This document shows, in pieces, positions 45,995-54,046 of a DNA stretch of 64,000 bases. Source of the stretch: Pseudomonas baetica (lineage in GTDB: Bacteria > Pseudomonadota > Gammaproteobacteria > Pseudomonadales > Pseudomonadaceae). Where the stretch lies: positions 2,790,001 to 2,854,000 of the forward strand of contig NZ_PHHE01000001.1 in assembly GCF_002813455.1 (NCBI RefSeq), in the 5' to 3' direction. The notes under the pieces were generated by a model. It was not told the origin of the DNA and searched no databases. It saw only the letters and a program-made list of their open reading frames with translations. Positions within the stretch are counted from its first letter, which is position 1. Each line of letters starts with the position of its first letter. The position numbers and the translations under genes were made by a program.

Positions 45995-46023
45995 AACCCC
46001 GTCAATTGACGGGGTTTTTTTTT
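45995..46023 (+). terminator. Strong intrinsic terminator of aceEF
   Basis: AACCCCGTCAATTGACGGGGTT followed by nine T in all: a GC-rich stem and long T-run, the main terminator of the aceEF operon, 40 bp after the first hairpin. Confidence 0.9.
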
Positions 46024-46204
46024 GCCTGAAAAAACCAGGCTTTGTTTTTTCCTACAGATTGCGCTGACATCAGCCACAACCCGAGTCGGCTTCACGCCGA
46101 TCTTTTTTATTCCCGGTGCAACTAACCTTGGCGCGGAATAGTTACCCCCATTGCAACTTATAATCAACACATACCCTTTTAGTAATCATTCGAATGGATT
46201 CGAC

Positions 46205-47602
46205 ATGTTAAAACCCGTTATCGGCCCAATCATCGGCCACACCACAACTAACCACGCACGGATATTTATTCGTGGCGACAGACGAAACAACGCAAATGTA
46301 TTTGCTGCAATTCGTTATCGCATCGCTGAAACACAACAATGGTCACCCCCCATTTTTGTCCAATTGAATGAACTTCGAGACATGTCGGAAGTTTTCGCGC
46401 TCAACAACTTGAGCGGCGATACCGAATATGAATATCAGGCGGGCTGGTTCAGCCCGATGAATCCGGTGCACACCCTGGACAGTGTGGCGGAGTTACCGCT
46501 GCAGTGGCCGAGGGAGATCTACCGGTTTCGCACCCGCTCCAGCAAAGCCTTGCAGGCAAGGGCTTACATCGTCGGTTCTTGCCGCTACTTGCGCATGACC
46601 GCCGGCATTGCATCGCTGCCGCTACTGGGTGACCGGATCTTTGCTTCAATCAATCAATTGATTGAAGGTGCACAACCGCCGATCAGCGCAACGTTAATGA
46701 CCGGCGATCAAATCTATGTCGATGATATGAACTTGATCGCGCCGGATCGTGAATACCACGACATACTTGCAAAATACCGTGCAGCCTTCTCCCAACCGAA
46801 TATTAAACGGCTGATGTCTGGCATATCGACTTACATGATTCTCGACGATCATGAAATCGAAGATAACTGGCCCGCCAATGCCGGCAAGTCCGATGGCGAT
46901 TTATATCGCAATGCCATGGCCGCCTATGAGTTGTATCAAGCCAGTCACAGCCCGGTACATCCACTCACCACTGACGGGGTGATCAATCGCTCGATCCTTG
47001 AGCATTACTGGTATCAATTCAGCGACGGTGATATCGAATGGTTCGTGACCGACAGCCGCACGCGTCGCAACTTGTCGGCCGATGATCGACGCATCCTTGA
47101 TGAGGCTCAGGAACAGGCATTACTCAAATGGCTGATCAACAGCCCGGCACGGATCAAGTTCGTGGTCACCAGCGTGATGTTCTACCCCGATCGCAAACTG
47201 CATGGCGATGACGCCTGGAAAGCCTTCCCGGAACAGCGCCTGCGCCTGTTGGAAACCATCCGCACGCGGCAGATCAAGAATGTCGTGTTCATCTCTGGCG
47301 ACGTACATGGCTCGCTGACCGCGCGCCTGACCCACAGCGAAGACCCGGACTTCGAAGTCCACACCATCGTTTCCTCGCCGCTGTGCAACAGCAAACTCTT
47401 GCCGTACGCCAAGGCGTCCACGTTCATTCTCGATCAACCGCTGACGCGCACAGCAGCGGGCGATTATCGGCATGAGCTGACCAGCCAAGTGGTGAGTGAG
47501 GACAACTTTGCTCATGTGGTGGTTGAGGCTGATCAGATTCTGGTCAATTACCACGATCGGGATGGCAAACAGCTGCAATCGATCGTCATAAAACTGCGTT
47601 GA
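46205..47602 (+). CDS. PhoD-like alkaline phosphatase family protein
   Basis: A 465-aa metallophosphatase of the PhoD/phosphodiesterase D type. Visible in order: IVGSCRYLRM, TLMTGDQIYVDDMN, MILDDHEIEDNWP, FVTDSRTRRN, and the late VVFISGDVHGSLTARL (GDVH). No Tat or Sec signal is seen, so unlike secreted PhoD it appears cytoplasmic. ATG at 46205 (MLKPVIGPIIGH) is preferred; upstream codons to 46151 lack similarity. The first ~250 bp are A+T-richer with unusual codons than the rest of the window, suggesting different origin or low expression. Substrate unknown. Confidence 0.82.
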   Translation: MLKPVIGPIIGHTTTNHARIFIRGDRRNNANVFAAIRYRIAETQQWSPPIFVQLNELRDMSEVFALNNLSGDTEYEYQAGWFSPMNPVHTLDSVAELPLQWPREIYRFRTRSSKALQARAYIVGSCRYLRMTAGIASLPLLGDRIFASINQLIEGAQPPISATLMTGDQIYVDDMNLIAPDREYHDILAKYRAAFSQPNIKRLMSGISTYMILDDHEIEDNWPANAGKSDGDLYRNAMAAYELYQASHSPVHPLTTDGVINRSILEHYWYQFSDGDIEWFVTDSRTRRNLSADDRRILDEAQEQALLKWLINSPARIKFVVTSVMFYPDRKLHGDDAWKAFPEQRLRLLETIRTRQIKNVVFISGDVHGSLTARLTHSEDPDFEVHTIVSSPLCNSKLLPYAKASTFILDQPLTRTAAGDYRHELTSQVVSEDNFAHVVVEADQILVNYHDRDGKQLQSIVIKLR

Positions 47603-47607
47603 TCCCT

Positions 47608-47694
47608 GAAAAATCGCAGCCTTCGGCAGCGCCTGCATGGGATCGCGGTGCCTGTAGGAGCTGTCGCAGACTGCGATCTTTTGCTGTTTTCCAA
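47608..47694. terminator. Hairpin terminator, ATCGCAGCC repeat copy 3
   Basis: AAAAATCGCAGCCTTCGGCAG pairs with CTGTCGCAGACTGCGATCTTTT, imperfectly, just after the PhoD-like gene. Third member of the family at 9223-9299 and 15118-15190, here between genes in tandem rather than convergent. Confidence 0.75.
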
Positions 47695-47855
47695 GAGGCG
47701 CTGGAGAAATGCCCGACGCAGCCGACACATTCTTATAGCACTTGGCCTTCATCACTCTTGTCAGTCAGTGCCGCAATGATGCAACCTTGCCGTAGGCAAC
47801 AGTAAAAAGGGCGAGAGCCCGGCGCGTTCAGCATATTTCCAAGCGAGTTCCCTTC

Positions 47856-50552
47856 ATGAAGAGCCAACCCGATGCCGCCAGCTGTATGGTGGCCGAGGTA
47901 GTGACGCAGTTGCCCGTGCCCTCGCGGCTCGGCATGCTGCGTTTCGAGCGCTTGAATGAAGCCAGCTGGGCGATGCTGTTTCTTGATCCCAACTGCGAAC
48001 GCCAGTTCGGTCAACCAGCCGTTGAGCTGTGTGCTCTGGTCGGTTCACCCTACGCCAGCCTGATGGAACCGCAAGCACGCTATCAACAGCATGACGCGAT
48101 CCAGCAGCAACTGCGTGACAGCCCGCATTATCTGGTGCGCTACACGTTGCACACCACCGCAGGCAAGCTGAACATCCTCGAGTTGGGCGAAGCCTACAAA
48201 CAACACAATCGTCACCTGCTGCGCGGCTATCTGCTGGCGGTCGATGATGTGTTCTACGAAGTGCCGCAGGTGCCCTGCGTCGACCTCGAAACCCAGAATT
48301 CGCGCCTGCAAATCGCCCTTGAACTGAACCAGCGCGCCCAGCAGGAACAACTGCAGCACCTGGATCGCGTACGCGCCCAGCAAGACCTGATTCTACTGCT
48401 CGCGCGCCAGCGCTACAGCACGCACAACTCGCTGCAAGAAGCCGCCGAACTGATCACCCGCTGCGCCTGCGATATCTACGAAATCGATTGCGCCAGCCTG
48501 TGGAACCTCGAAGGCCAGCAACTGGTGCCGATCTCGGCTTACCACCGCGCGACCCAGGAATACATCCTCCCGGACGTGATCGACATCAGTAGCTTCCCCG
48601 ACTACATGGAAGCGCTGCACAGCAGCCGCGCCATCGATGCGCACAATGCAATGCGCGACCCACGCACCCGTGAGATGGCCGAAGCCCTGCGCCCGCGCGA
48701 CGTGAATGCCATGCTCGACGCCAGCATCCGCGTCGACGGCCATGTGGTCGGCGTGTTGTGTCTGGCACAGACCGGCGTCACCCGCGCCTGGCAGTCCGAC
48801 GAGATTGCCTTCGCCGGTGAGCTCGCCGACCAGTTCGCGCAAGTGATCAACAACCATAACCGCCGCACTGCCACCAGCGCCCTGCACCTGTTCCAGCGGG
48901 CGGTCGAGCAAAGCGCCAACGCTTTTTTGCTGGTCAACTGCGACGGCGTGGTCGAGTACGTCAACCCGAGCTTCACCGCGATCACCCAGTACACCACCGA
49001 GGAAGTCCACGGCCAGCGCCTGTCGGAACTGCCGGCCCTGGAAAACCTCAGCGAACTGCTGTTCGACGCGCCCTCGGCGCTGGCCAAGAGCAACAGTTGG
49101 CAGGGCGAATTCAAAAGCCGCCGCAAGAACCTCGAACCTTACTGGGGCCAGTTGTCGATCTCCAAGGTGTATGGCGACAACCGCGAGCTGACCCACTACA
49201 TCGGCATCTACGAAGACATCACCCAGACCAAACTGGCGCAGCAGCGCATCGAGCGTCTGGCCTACACCGACAACCTGACCAACCTCGGCAACCGCCCGGC
49301 GTTTATCCGCAACCTGGACGAACGCTTCGCCCGCGACAGCGATACGCCGATCAGCCTGTTGCTGGTGGACATCGATAATTTCAAGCGGATCAACGACAGC
49401 CTCGGCCACCAGACCGGCGACAAACTGTTGATCAGCCTCGCCCGGCGCCTGCGCAACAGCCTGAGCCCGAGCGGCAGCCTTGCGCGGTTCGCCAGTAACG
49501 AATTCGCTGTCCTGCTCGACAACACCGACCTTGAGACCGGCCAGCAGATCGCCAGCCAACTGCTGACAACCCTCGACAAGCCAATGTTCGTCGACAATCA
49601 GTTGATCAGCGTCACCGGCTCGGTGGGCCTCGCGTGCGCGCCGCTGCATGGCCGCGATCCGCAGACCCTGATGCGCAACGCAGGTTTGGCGCTGCACAAG
49701 GCCAAGGCCAACGGCAAACATCAGGTACAAGTCTTCACCGAAGCGCTGAACGCCGAGGCCAGCTACAAGCTGTTCGTCGAGAACAACCTGCGCCGCGCCC
49801 TGACCCAGAACGAGCTCGACGTGTTCTACCAGCCCAAGCTGTGCCTGCGCAGCGGTCGCCTGCTGGGCATGGAAGCGCTGCTGCGCTGGAACCACCCGGA
49901 GCGCGGGATGATCCGCCCGGATCAGTTCATCAGCGTCGCCGAAGAAACCGGCCTGATCATTCCGATCGGCAAGTGGATCGCCCGTCAGGCCTGCCGCATG
50001 AGCAAGGCCCTGACCGCCGCCGGCATGGGCAATCTGCAGGTGGCGATCAACCTGTCACCGAAACAGTTCTCCGACCCGGATCTGGTCGCCTCCATCGCCA
50101 AGATCCTCAAGGAAGAAGCGCTGCCGGCCAATCTGCTCGAACTGGAACTGACCGAAGGCCTGCTGCTGGAAGCCACCGAAGACACGCACTTGCAGCTCGA
50201 TCAGCTCAAGCGTCTGGGCCTGACCCTTGCCATGGACGACTTCGGCACTGGTTATTCATCGCTCAGCTACCTGAAGAAATTCCCGATCGACATCATCAAG
50301 ATCGATCGCAGCTTCATCCACGAAATCCCCGACAACCAGGACGACATGGAAATCACCTCCGCGGTGATCGCCATGGCCCACAACCTGAAACTCAAGGTTG
50401 TGGCAGAAGGCATCGAGACTGCCGAGCAACTGGCGTTCCTGCGTCGTCATCGCTGCGATGTCGGCCAAGGCTACCTGTTCGACCGGCCGATCCCGGGCGC
50501 AGAACTCATCCAAGCGTTGAAACGCTACCCGCGCGGGCCGCTCTGCCTCTAA
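47856..50552 (+). CDS. dipA: Cyclic-di-GMP phosphodiesterase with GAF, PAS, GGDEF and EAL domains (DipA-like)
   Basis: An 898-aa signalling protein. Order: N-terminal PAS-like region (1-150), GAF (about 175-330), PAS (about 340-455, FLLVNCDGVVEYVNPSF), GGDEF (about 470-630) and EAL (about 640-890). The GGDEF signature is degenerate, ASNEF (residues 546-550), while EALLRW (Glu673) and the EAL metal and base motifs (DDFGTGYSSLSYLKKFPIDIIKID) are intact, so it should degrade c-di-GMP. Length, domain set and position before msrA match P. aeruginosa DipA (PA5017), which controls biofilm dispersal. No transmembrane segment. Confidence 0.9.
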   Translation: MKSQPDAASCMVAEVVTQLPVPSRLGMLRFERLNEASWAMLFLDPNCERQFGQPAVELCALVGSPYASLMEPQARYQQHDAIQQQLRDSPHYLVRYTLHTTAGKLNILELGEAYKQHNRHLLRGYLLAVDDVFYEVPQVPCVDLETQNSRLQIALELNQRAQQEQLQHLDRVRAQQDLILLLARQRYSTHNSLQEAAELITRCACDIYEIDCASLWNLEGQQLVPISAYHRATQEYILPDVIDISSFPDYMEALHSSRAIDAHNAMRDPRTREMAEALRPRDVNAMLDASIRVDGHVVGVLCLAQTGVTRAWQSDEIAFAGELADQFAQVINNHNRRTATSALHLFQRAVEQSANAFLLVNCDGVVEYVNPSFTAITQYTTEEVHGQRLSELPALENLSELLFDAPSALAKSNSWQGEFKSRRKNLEPYWGQLSISKVYGDNRELTHYIGIYEDITQTKLAQQRIERLAYTDNLTNLGNRPAFIRNLDERFARDSDTPISLLLVDIDNFKRINDSLGHQTGDKLLISLARRLRNSLSPSGSLARFASNEFAVLLDNTDLETGQQIASQLLTTLDKPMFVDNQLISVTGSVGLACAPLHGRDPQTLMRNAGLALHKAKANGKHQVQVFTEALNAEASYKLFVENNLRRALTQNELDVFYQPKLCLRSGRLLGMEALLRWNHPERGMIRPDQFISVAEETGLIIPIGKWIARQACRMSKALTAAGMGNLQVAINLSPKQFSDPDLVASIAKILKEEALPANLLELELTEGLLLEATEDTHLQLDQLKRLGLTLAMDDFGTGYSSLSYLKKFPIDIIKIDRSFIHEIPDNQDDMEITSAVIAMAHNLKLKVVAEGIETAEQLAFLRRHRCDVGQGYLFDRPIPGAELIQALKRYPRGPLCL

Positions 50553-50572
50553 ATCCCATCTGTCGAAGCCCC

Positions 50573-50678
50573 CCTGTGGGAGCGAGCCTACTCGCGAAGG
50601 CGTTATAGCCGTCGACATCATCGTCGCCTGACACACCGCTTTCGCGAGCAGGTCGAATCGTCGCACCGTCGCCCCCAC
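50573..50678. repeat. REP pair with a variant right arm
   Basis: Left arm CTGTGGGAGCGAGCCTACTCGCGAA; spacer with GTCGACATCATCGTCGCCTGACACACC; right arm starts TTCGCGAGCAGG but continues TCGAATCGTCGCACCGTCG before CCCCCAC, i.e. a substituted or expanded arm. Between dipA and msrA. Confidence 0.75.
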
Positions 50679-50761
50679 ATTTGAATAGTGCGAAATCGGG
50701 CATCATTGGGCACACTGGCGGTCTGACTTTTTACATCCCATCCTGACTGAGAGGAACGATC

Positions 50762-51427
50762 ATGGTTCTGCGCTCGGAAATTCTGGTGAACAAAAACGTG
50801 CTCCCGACGAAAGAACAAGCTCTGCCCGGCCGCGAAACCGCGATGACCCTGCCTGAAAAGCACTTCGTCTTCGAAGAAACCCCACTGCTTGGCCCGTTTT
50901 TCCAGGACGTCGACTTTGCGATTTTCGGTCTGGGCTGCTTCTGGGGCGCCGAACGTCGCTTCTGGCAGCGTGAAGGCGTGGTCAGCACCGTGGTCGGTTA
51001 CGCCGGCGGTTTCACGCCGAACCCGACCTACGAAGAAGTCTGCTCGGGCCTGACCGGCCATGCTGAAGTCGTGCTGGTGGTGTATGACAAGGACAAAGTC
51101 AGCTACGAAGAACTGCTGGCGATGTTCTGGGAACTGCACAACCCGACGCAGGGCATGCGTCAGGGCAACGACATCGGCACGCAGTACCGCTCGGTGATCT
51201 ACGCGACCAGTCCAGAACATCTGGACGCGGCGCTGAAGAGCAAGGCGACCTATCAGGCTGAACTGTCGAAGGCGGGTCTGGGCGAAATCAGCACCGAGAT
51301 CGAACAGGCACCGACCGTGTACTTCGCCGAGGCGTATCACCAGCAGTATCTGGCGAAAAACCCGGAAGGCTACTGCGGGATTGGCGGCACTGGCGTGTGC
51401 ATGCCACCGAGCCTGGCGGGTAACTGA
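50762..51427 (+). CDS. msrA: Peptide-methionine (S)-S-oxide reductase
   Basis: MsrA reduces methionine S-sulfoxide in oxidised proteins using thioredoxin. 221 aa, including an N-terminal extension of about 50 residues. The active-site motif GCFWGAE is present (nucleophilic Cys59), followed by VVGYAGG and [17 protein letters not shown] and a resolving-Cys C-terminal region ([11 protein letters not shown]) complete the fold. ATG at 50762 after GAGAGGA. It is convergent with rlmJ, with a REP pair between. Confidence 0.95.
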   Translation: MVLRSEILVNKNVLPTKEQALPGRETAMTLPEKHFVFEETPLLGPFFQDVDFAIFGLGCFWGAERRFWQREGVVSTVVGYAGGFTPNPTYEEVCSGLTGHAEVVLVVYDKDKVSYEELLAMFWELHNPTQGMRQGNDIGTQYRSVIYATSPEHLDAALKSKATYQAELSKAGLGEISTEIEQAPTVYFAEAYHQQYLAKNPEGYCGIGGTGVCMPPSLAGN

Positions 51428-51438
51428 AGCTTAGGAGC

Positions 51439-51509
51439 TTCGCGAGCAAGCCCGCTCCCACATTTGAAATGCATTCCAAAAGTGGGAGCGGGCTTGCTCG
51501 CGAAGGCGT
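51439..51509. repeat. REP inverted pair between msrA and rlmJ
   Basis: Arms CTTCGCGAGCAAGCCCGCTCCCAC and GTGGGAGCGGGCTTGCTCGCGAAG around about 20 bp, between two convergent genes, where it may work as a transcription or decay barrier. Confidence 0.9.
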
Positions 51510-51536
51510 CCGATCAGACACCATCAAAGCAACTGA

Positions 51537-52376
51537 TCAACTCTCGGCAATCAACCAATCCATCTGCCAGCCGCCCTGGGTCTGGCCCAATTTCATCGAC
51601 AACCACGGCAGCAACTCACGCAACTCCTCCTCCAGCCCCCACGGCGGATTGGCAATCGCCATCCCCGAGCCGTTCAGGCTGTTCGGCGTATCCAGCGGAT
51701 GCACCAGCAACTCCACGCGCAACAACTTCGGCGCACCGGTGCCGGCCAGATCCTGATAGAAACGCCGCAGCGCACGCTGATCCTTCACCGGATACCAGAT
51801 CGCCGCCACGGTTTGGCGCATCCGGCCGATCGCCTCTTTCATCGACGCCGCGCACCGCTGCATCTCATCGAGCTGTTCGAACGGCGGGTCAATCAACATC
51901 ACCGCACGCTTCTCCTGCACCGGCAACATCGCCCGCGCCACATGCCAGCCCTCGCCCAGATGAACCTTCACCCGACGATCACCGGCCATGTTGTCTTTGA
52001 GCAGCACACCGTCTTCGGGGTGCTTCTCGTTGAGCATCACCCGATCCTGCGGACGGGTCAGGCGCCGCGCCAGCTCCGGTGAGCCCGGGTAATAGCGCAA
52101 CTGGCCATCCGGGTTCATCTCGTGCAGCACCTTCATGTAGTCGGCGGTCAGCGCTGGCAAGTCAGGCTGATCCCACAAGCGCGCAATGCCTTCCAGGTAC
52201 TCGCCGGTACGGTTGGCCTGATCGCCCTGCAAGTCATACAGACCAATGCCGGCGTGGCTGTCGAGATAGGCAAACGGCTGCTCCTTGCGCGACATCAGGG
52301 CGATGAGGCGGGTCAAGGTCAGGTGTTTGAACACATCGGCGTGATTGCCGGCATGGAAGGCGTGACGATAATTCAT
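51537..52376 (-). CDS. rlmJ: 23S rRNA (adenine(2030)-N(6))-methyltransferase
   Basis: RlmJ methylates N6 of A2030 in 23S rRNA using SAM. 279 aa, the family length. Start MNYRHAFHAGNHADVFKH is the conserved N-terminus; DSHAGIGLYDL carries the SAM-binding acidic region, and MLIDPPFEQLDEM (residues about 164-176) is the DPPF catalytic motif. LLVHPLDTPNSLNGSGMAIANPPWGLEEEL follows. ATG at 52374-52376. Its upstream flank ends at the IS256 element 95 bp away. Confidence 0.93.
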   Translation of the reverse strand: MNYRHAFHAGNHADVFKHLTLTRLIALMSRKEQPFAYLDSHAGIGLYDLQGDQANRTGEYLEGIARLWDQPDLPALTADYMKVLHEMNPDGQLRYYPGSPELARRLTRPQDRVMLNEKHPEDGVLLKDNMAGDRRVKVHLGEGWHVARAMLPVQEKRAVMLIDPPFEQLDEMQRCAASMKEAIGRMRQTVAAIWYPVKDQRALRRFYQDLAGTGAPKLLRVELLVHPLDTPNSLNGSGMAIANPPWGLEEELRELLPWLSMKLGQTQGGWQMDWLIAES

Positions 52377-52470
52377 GGCTGCTCCTGCGAAGGGCGCAAA
52401 GTTTACCTTTTACCGGGCGGCAAGTCAGGGGTTGGCGGCCGAGCGGCCTCTTACATGTTAAGAATCGAGA

Positions 52471-52494
52471 GTGTCAGATTTTTTGTGTGCGGGC
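52471..52494. repeat. IS256 left inverted repeat
   Basis: GTGTCAGATTTTTTGTGTGC plus GGGC; pairs with 53799-53822 with three mismatches. Confidence 0.85.
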
Positions 52495-52526
52495 CGGTAA
52501 TGGCCTGCCGTCAGGCAGGCCGGGTT

Positions 52527-53774
52527 TTACCAGGTCGGCCTGATAAATCGATCTCCGTACAGAATCGCAAATTGGTTCATCGCACTCTTCCAGTCATGAG
52601 CCGCCGAGCCCCAGTTTGCCGTGATGTTACGCAGCCCAAGCCAGATCAGCTTGGTCGCTGCGTCATCCGTCGGGAAGTGGCCCCGGGTCTTGATGATCTT
52701 GCGTAGCTGAGCGTTGATGCTTTCGATAGCGTTGGTCGTATAGATCACTTTTCGAATGGCAGGCGGGAAGACAAAAAATGGAATCACTCGATCCCAGGCT
52801 CGTCTCCAGGCCGCCACCACCGTTGGGTATTGCTTACCCCAAGGGCCATTTTCAAAGGCATCCAGTGCTTCCTCAGCCGCTTCTGCGTTGATGGCTTGAT
52901 AGATCGGTTTTAGCGCCTTGGCCAGCTCACGGCGCTTGTCCCACGCCGCGTAATCGAGGCTGTTGCGGATCAAGTGGACGATGCATGTTTGCAGCGTTGT
53001 TGCCGGAAATACTGCGCTTAGCGCCTCTGGCATGCCTTTGAGACCGTCAGTCACGGCGATCAGCACGTCCTCTACGCCGCGGGTCTTGAGGTCGTTGAAG
53101 ACCTTCATCCAGAACTTCGCACCCTCGGTGTTTTCGATCCAGATACCAAGAATATCGCGCGTTCCATCGGGTAAAACACCCAGCGCCAAGTAAATCGCCT
53201 TGTTGCGGACAAGGCCTTCTTCTCGGATCTTGACCCGCAGCGCATCGAAGAAAATGACTGGGTACATCGGCTCAAGCGGTCGCTGTTGCCACGCACCAAT
53301 TTCCTCCATCACCTCGTGCGTGACTGAGCTGATGAAGTCATGGGAAACGTCCGTCCCGTATTGCTCAGAGAGGAAAGCGCGGATTTCTCGAACGGTCATG
53401 CCTCGGGCATACATGGCGATGATCTTGTCATCAAAACCGGTGTAACGCCGCTCATGCTTGGGGATCAGAATGGGGGCAAAACTGCCATCCCGATCACGGG
53501 GAATCTCCAGCCGCAGCGGGCCATCCCCCGTCAAAATCGTCTTGCCCGTTTTGCCATTGCGCTGGTTGGTTTCATCCTCTGGGCGCTGCGCGCCCGGCGG
53601 ATACCCCAGGTGGTGACCGAGCTCGGCACTCAATGCTCGCTCAATCAAGGCCTTCTTGAAGGCCGCAGAAGCGTCTTCAATAGCCTCTGCGGTAATCAGC
53701 CCCTCACCGAACTCTTCGAGCAGCTCCTTGGGGATTTTTGGTAGGTCACGCAGGGGTTTCTTTTTGGTTGGCAT
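52527..53774 (-). CDS. IS256 family transposase
   Basis: A 415-aa transposase of the mutator/IS256 group; full length and uninterrupted, so probably active. DDE residues are visible: Asp in PVIFFDALRVK, Asp in LIAVTDGLKGMPEAL, and Glu in YTTNAIESINAQLRK. The signature Cys/His block LQTCIVHLIRNS lies between the second and third acidic residues. It starts with ATG at 53772-53774 and ends 33 bp before the left repeat. Confidence 0.95.
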   Translation of the reverse strand: MPTKKKPLRDLPKIPKELLEEFGEGLITAEAIEDASAAFKKALIERALSAELGHHLGYPPGAQRPEDETNQRNGKTGKTILTGDGPLRLEIPRDRDGSFAPILIPKHERRYTGFDDKIIAMYARGMTVREIRAFLSEQYGTDVSHDFISSVTHEVMEEIGAWQQRPLEPMYPVIFFDALRVKIREEGLVRNKAIYLALGVLPDGTRDILGIWIENTEGAKFWMKVFNDLKTRGVEDVLIAVTDGLKGMPEALSAVFPATTLQTCIVHLIRNSLDYAAWDKRRELAKALKPIYQAINAEAAEEALDAFENGPWGKQYPTVVAAWRRAWDRVIPFFVFPPAIRKVIYTTNAIESINAQLRKIIKTRGHFPTDDAATKLIWLGLRNITANWGSAAHDWKSAMNQFAILYGDRFIRPTW

Positions 53775-53798
53775 ACATGCACCTCTTACTCATGTTAT

Positions 53799-53822
53799 GC
53801 CCGAACACAAAATTTCTGACAC
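53799..53822. repeat. IS256 right inverted repeat
   Basis: Reads GCCCGAACACAAAATTTCTG then ACAC; the complement of the left repeat with three mismatches. It lies 24 bp upstream of the transposase start codon. Confidence 0.85.
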
Positions 53823-53860
53823 CCCCTTTGATCAGGCTTCTCGGGTGGATTTCAGGGCCT

Positions 53861-53885
53861 CTTCGCGAGCAGGCTCGCTCCCACT
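53861..53885. repeat. Single REP arm
   Basis: CTTCGCGAGCAGGCTCGCTC plus CCAC, an unpaired REP arm 38 bp from the IS256 right end, whereas almost all other copies here are in inverted pairs. The rest of 53823-54046 should contain the davB promoter. Confidence 0.8.
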
Positions 53886-54046
53886 TTTTGGTCGGTGTGC
53901 AGTCGCTGCTCGTCATACTGATCGACAATCTGGCAAAACGACGACACTTTGCGTCTTTTTAACGTGTTCTACGCTCCTTAGAATGGCTGGCATCTTTTCC
54001 TATACTCAGACGCGCATCCAGCGTCGGGTCGCCAGCAAGGTCAGCC

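Larger units (their letters stand above)
52471..53822 (-). mobile_element. IS256-family insertion sequence, complete
   Basis: A 1352-bp element bounded by 24-bp inverted repeats (52471-52494 and 53799-53822, 21 of 24 positions matching) and filled by one transposase gene. No 8- or 9-bp target duplication is visible at its borders (AATCGAGA on the left, CCCCTTTG on the right). It separates rlmJ from davB. Confidence 0.9.

Noticed and set aside
52445..53863. GGCCTCTT present on both sides of the IS256 element as a target duplication
   Set aside because: The copies lie 18 bp and 33 bp away from the element ends, and the right one is part of a REP arm, so they are not a target site duplication.
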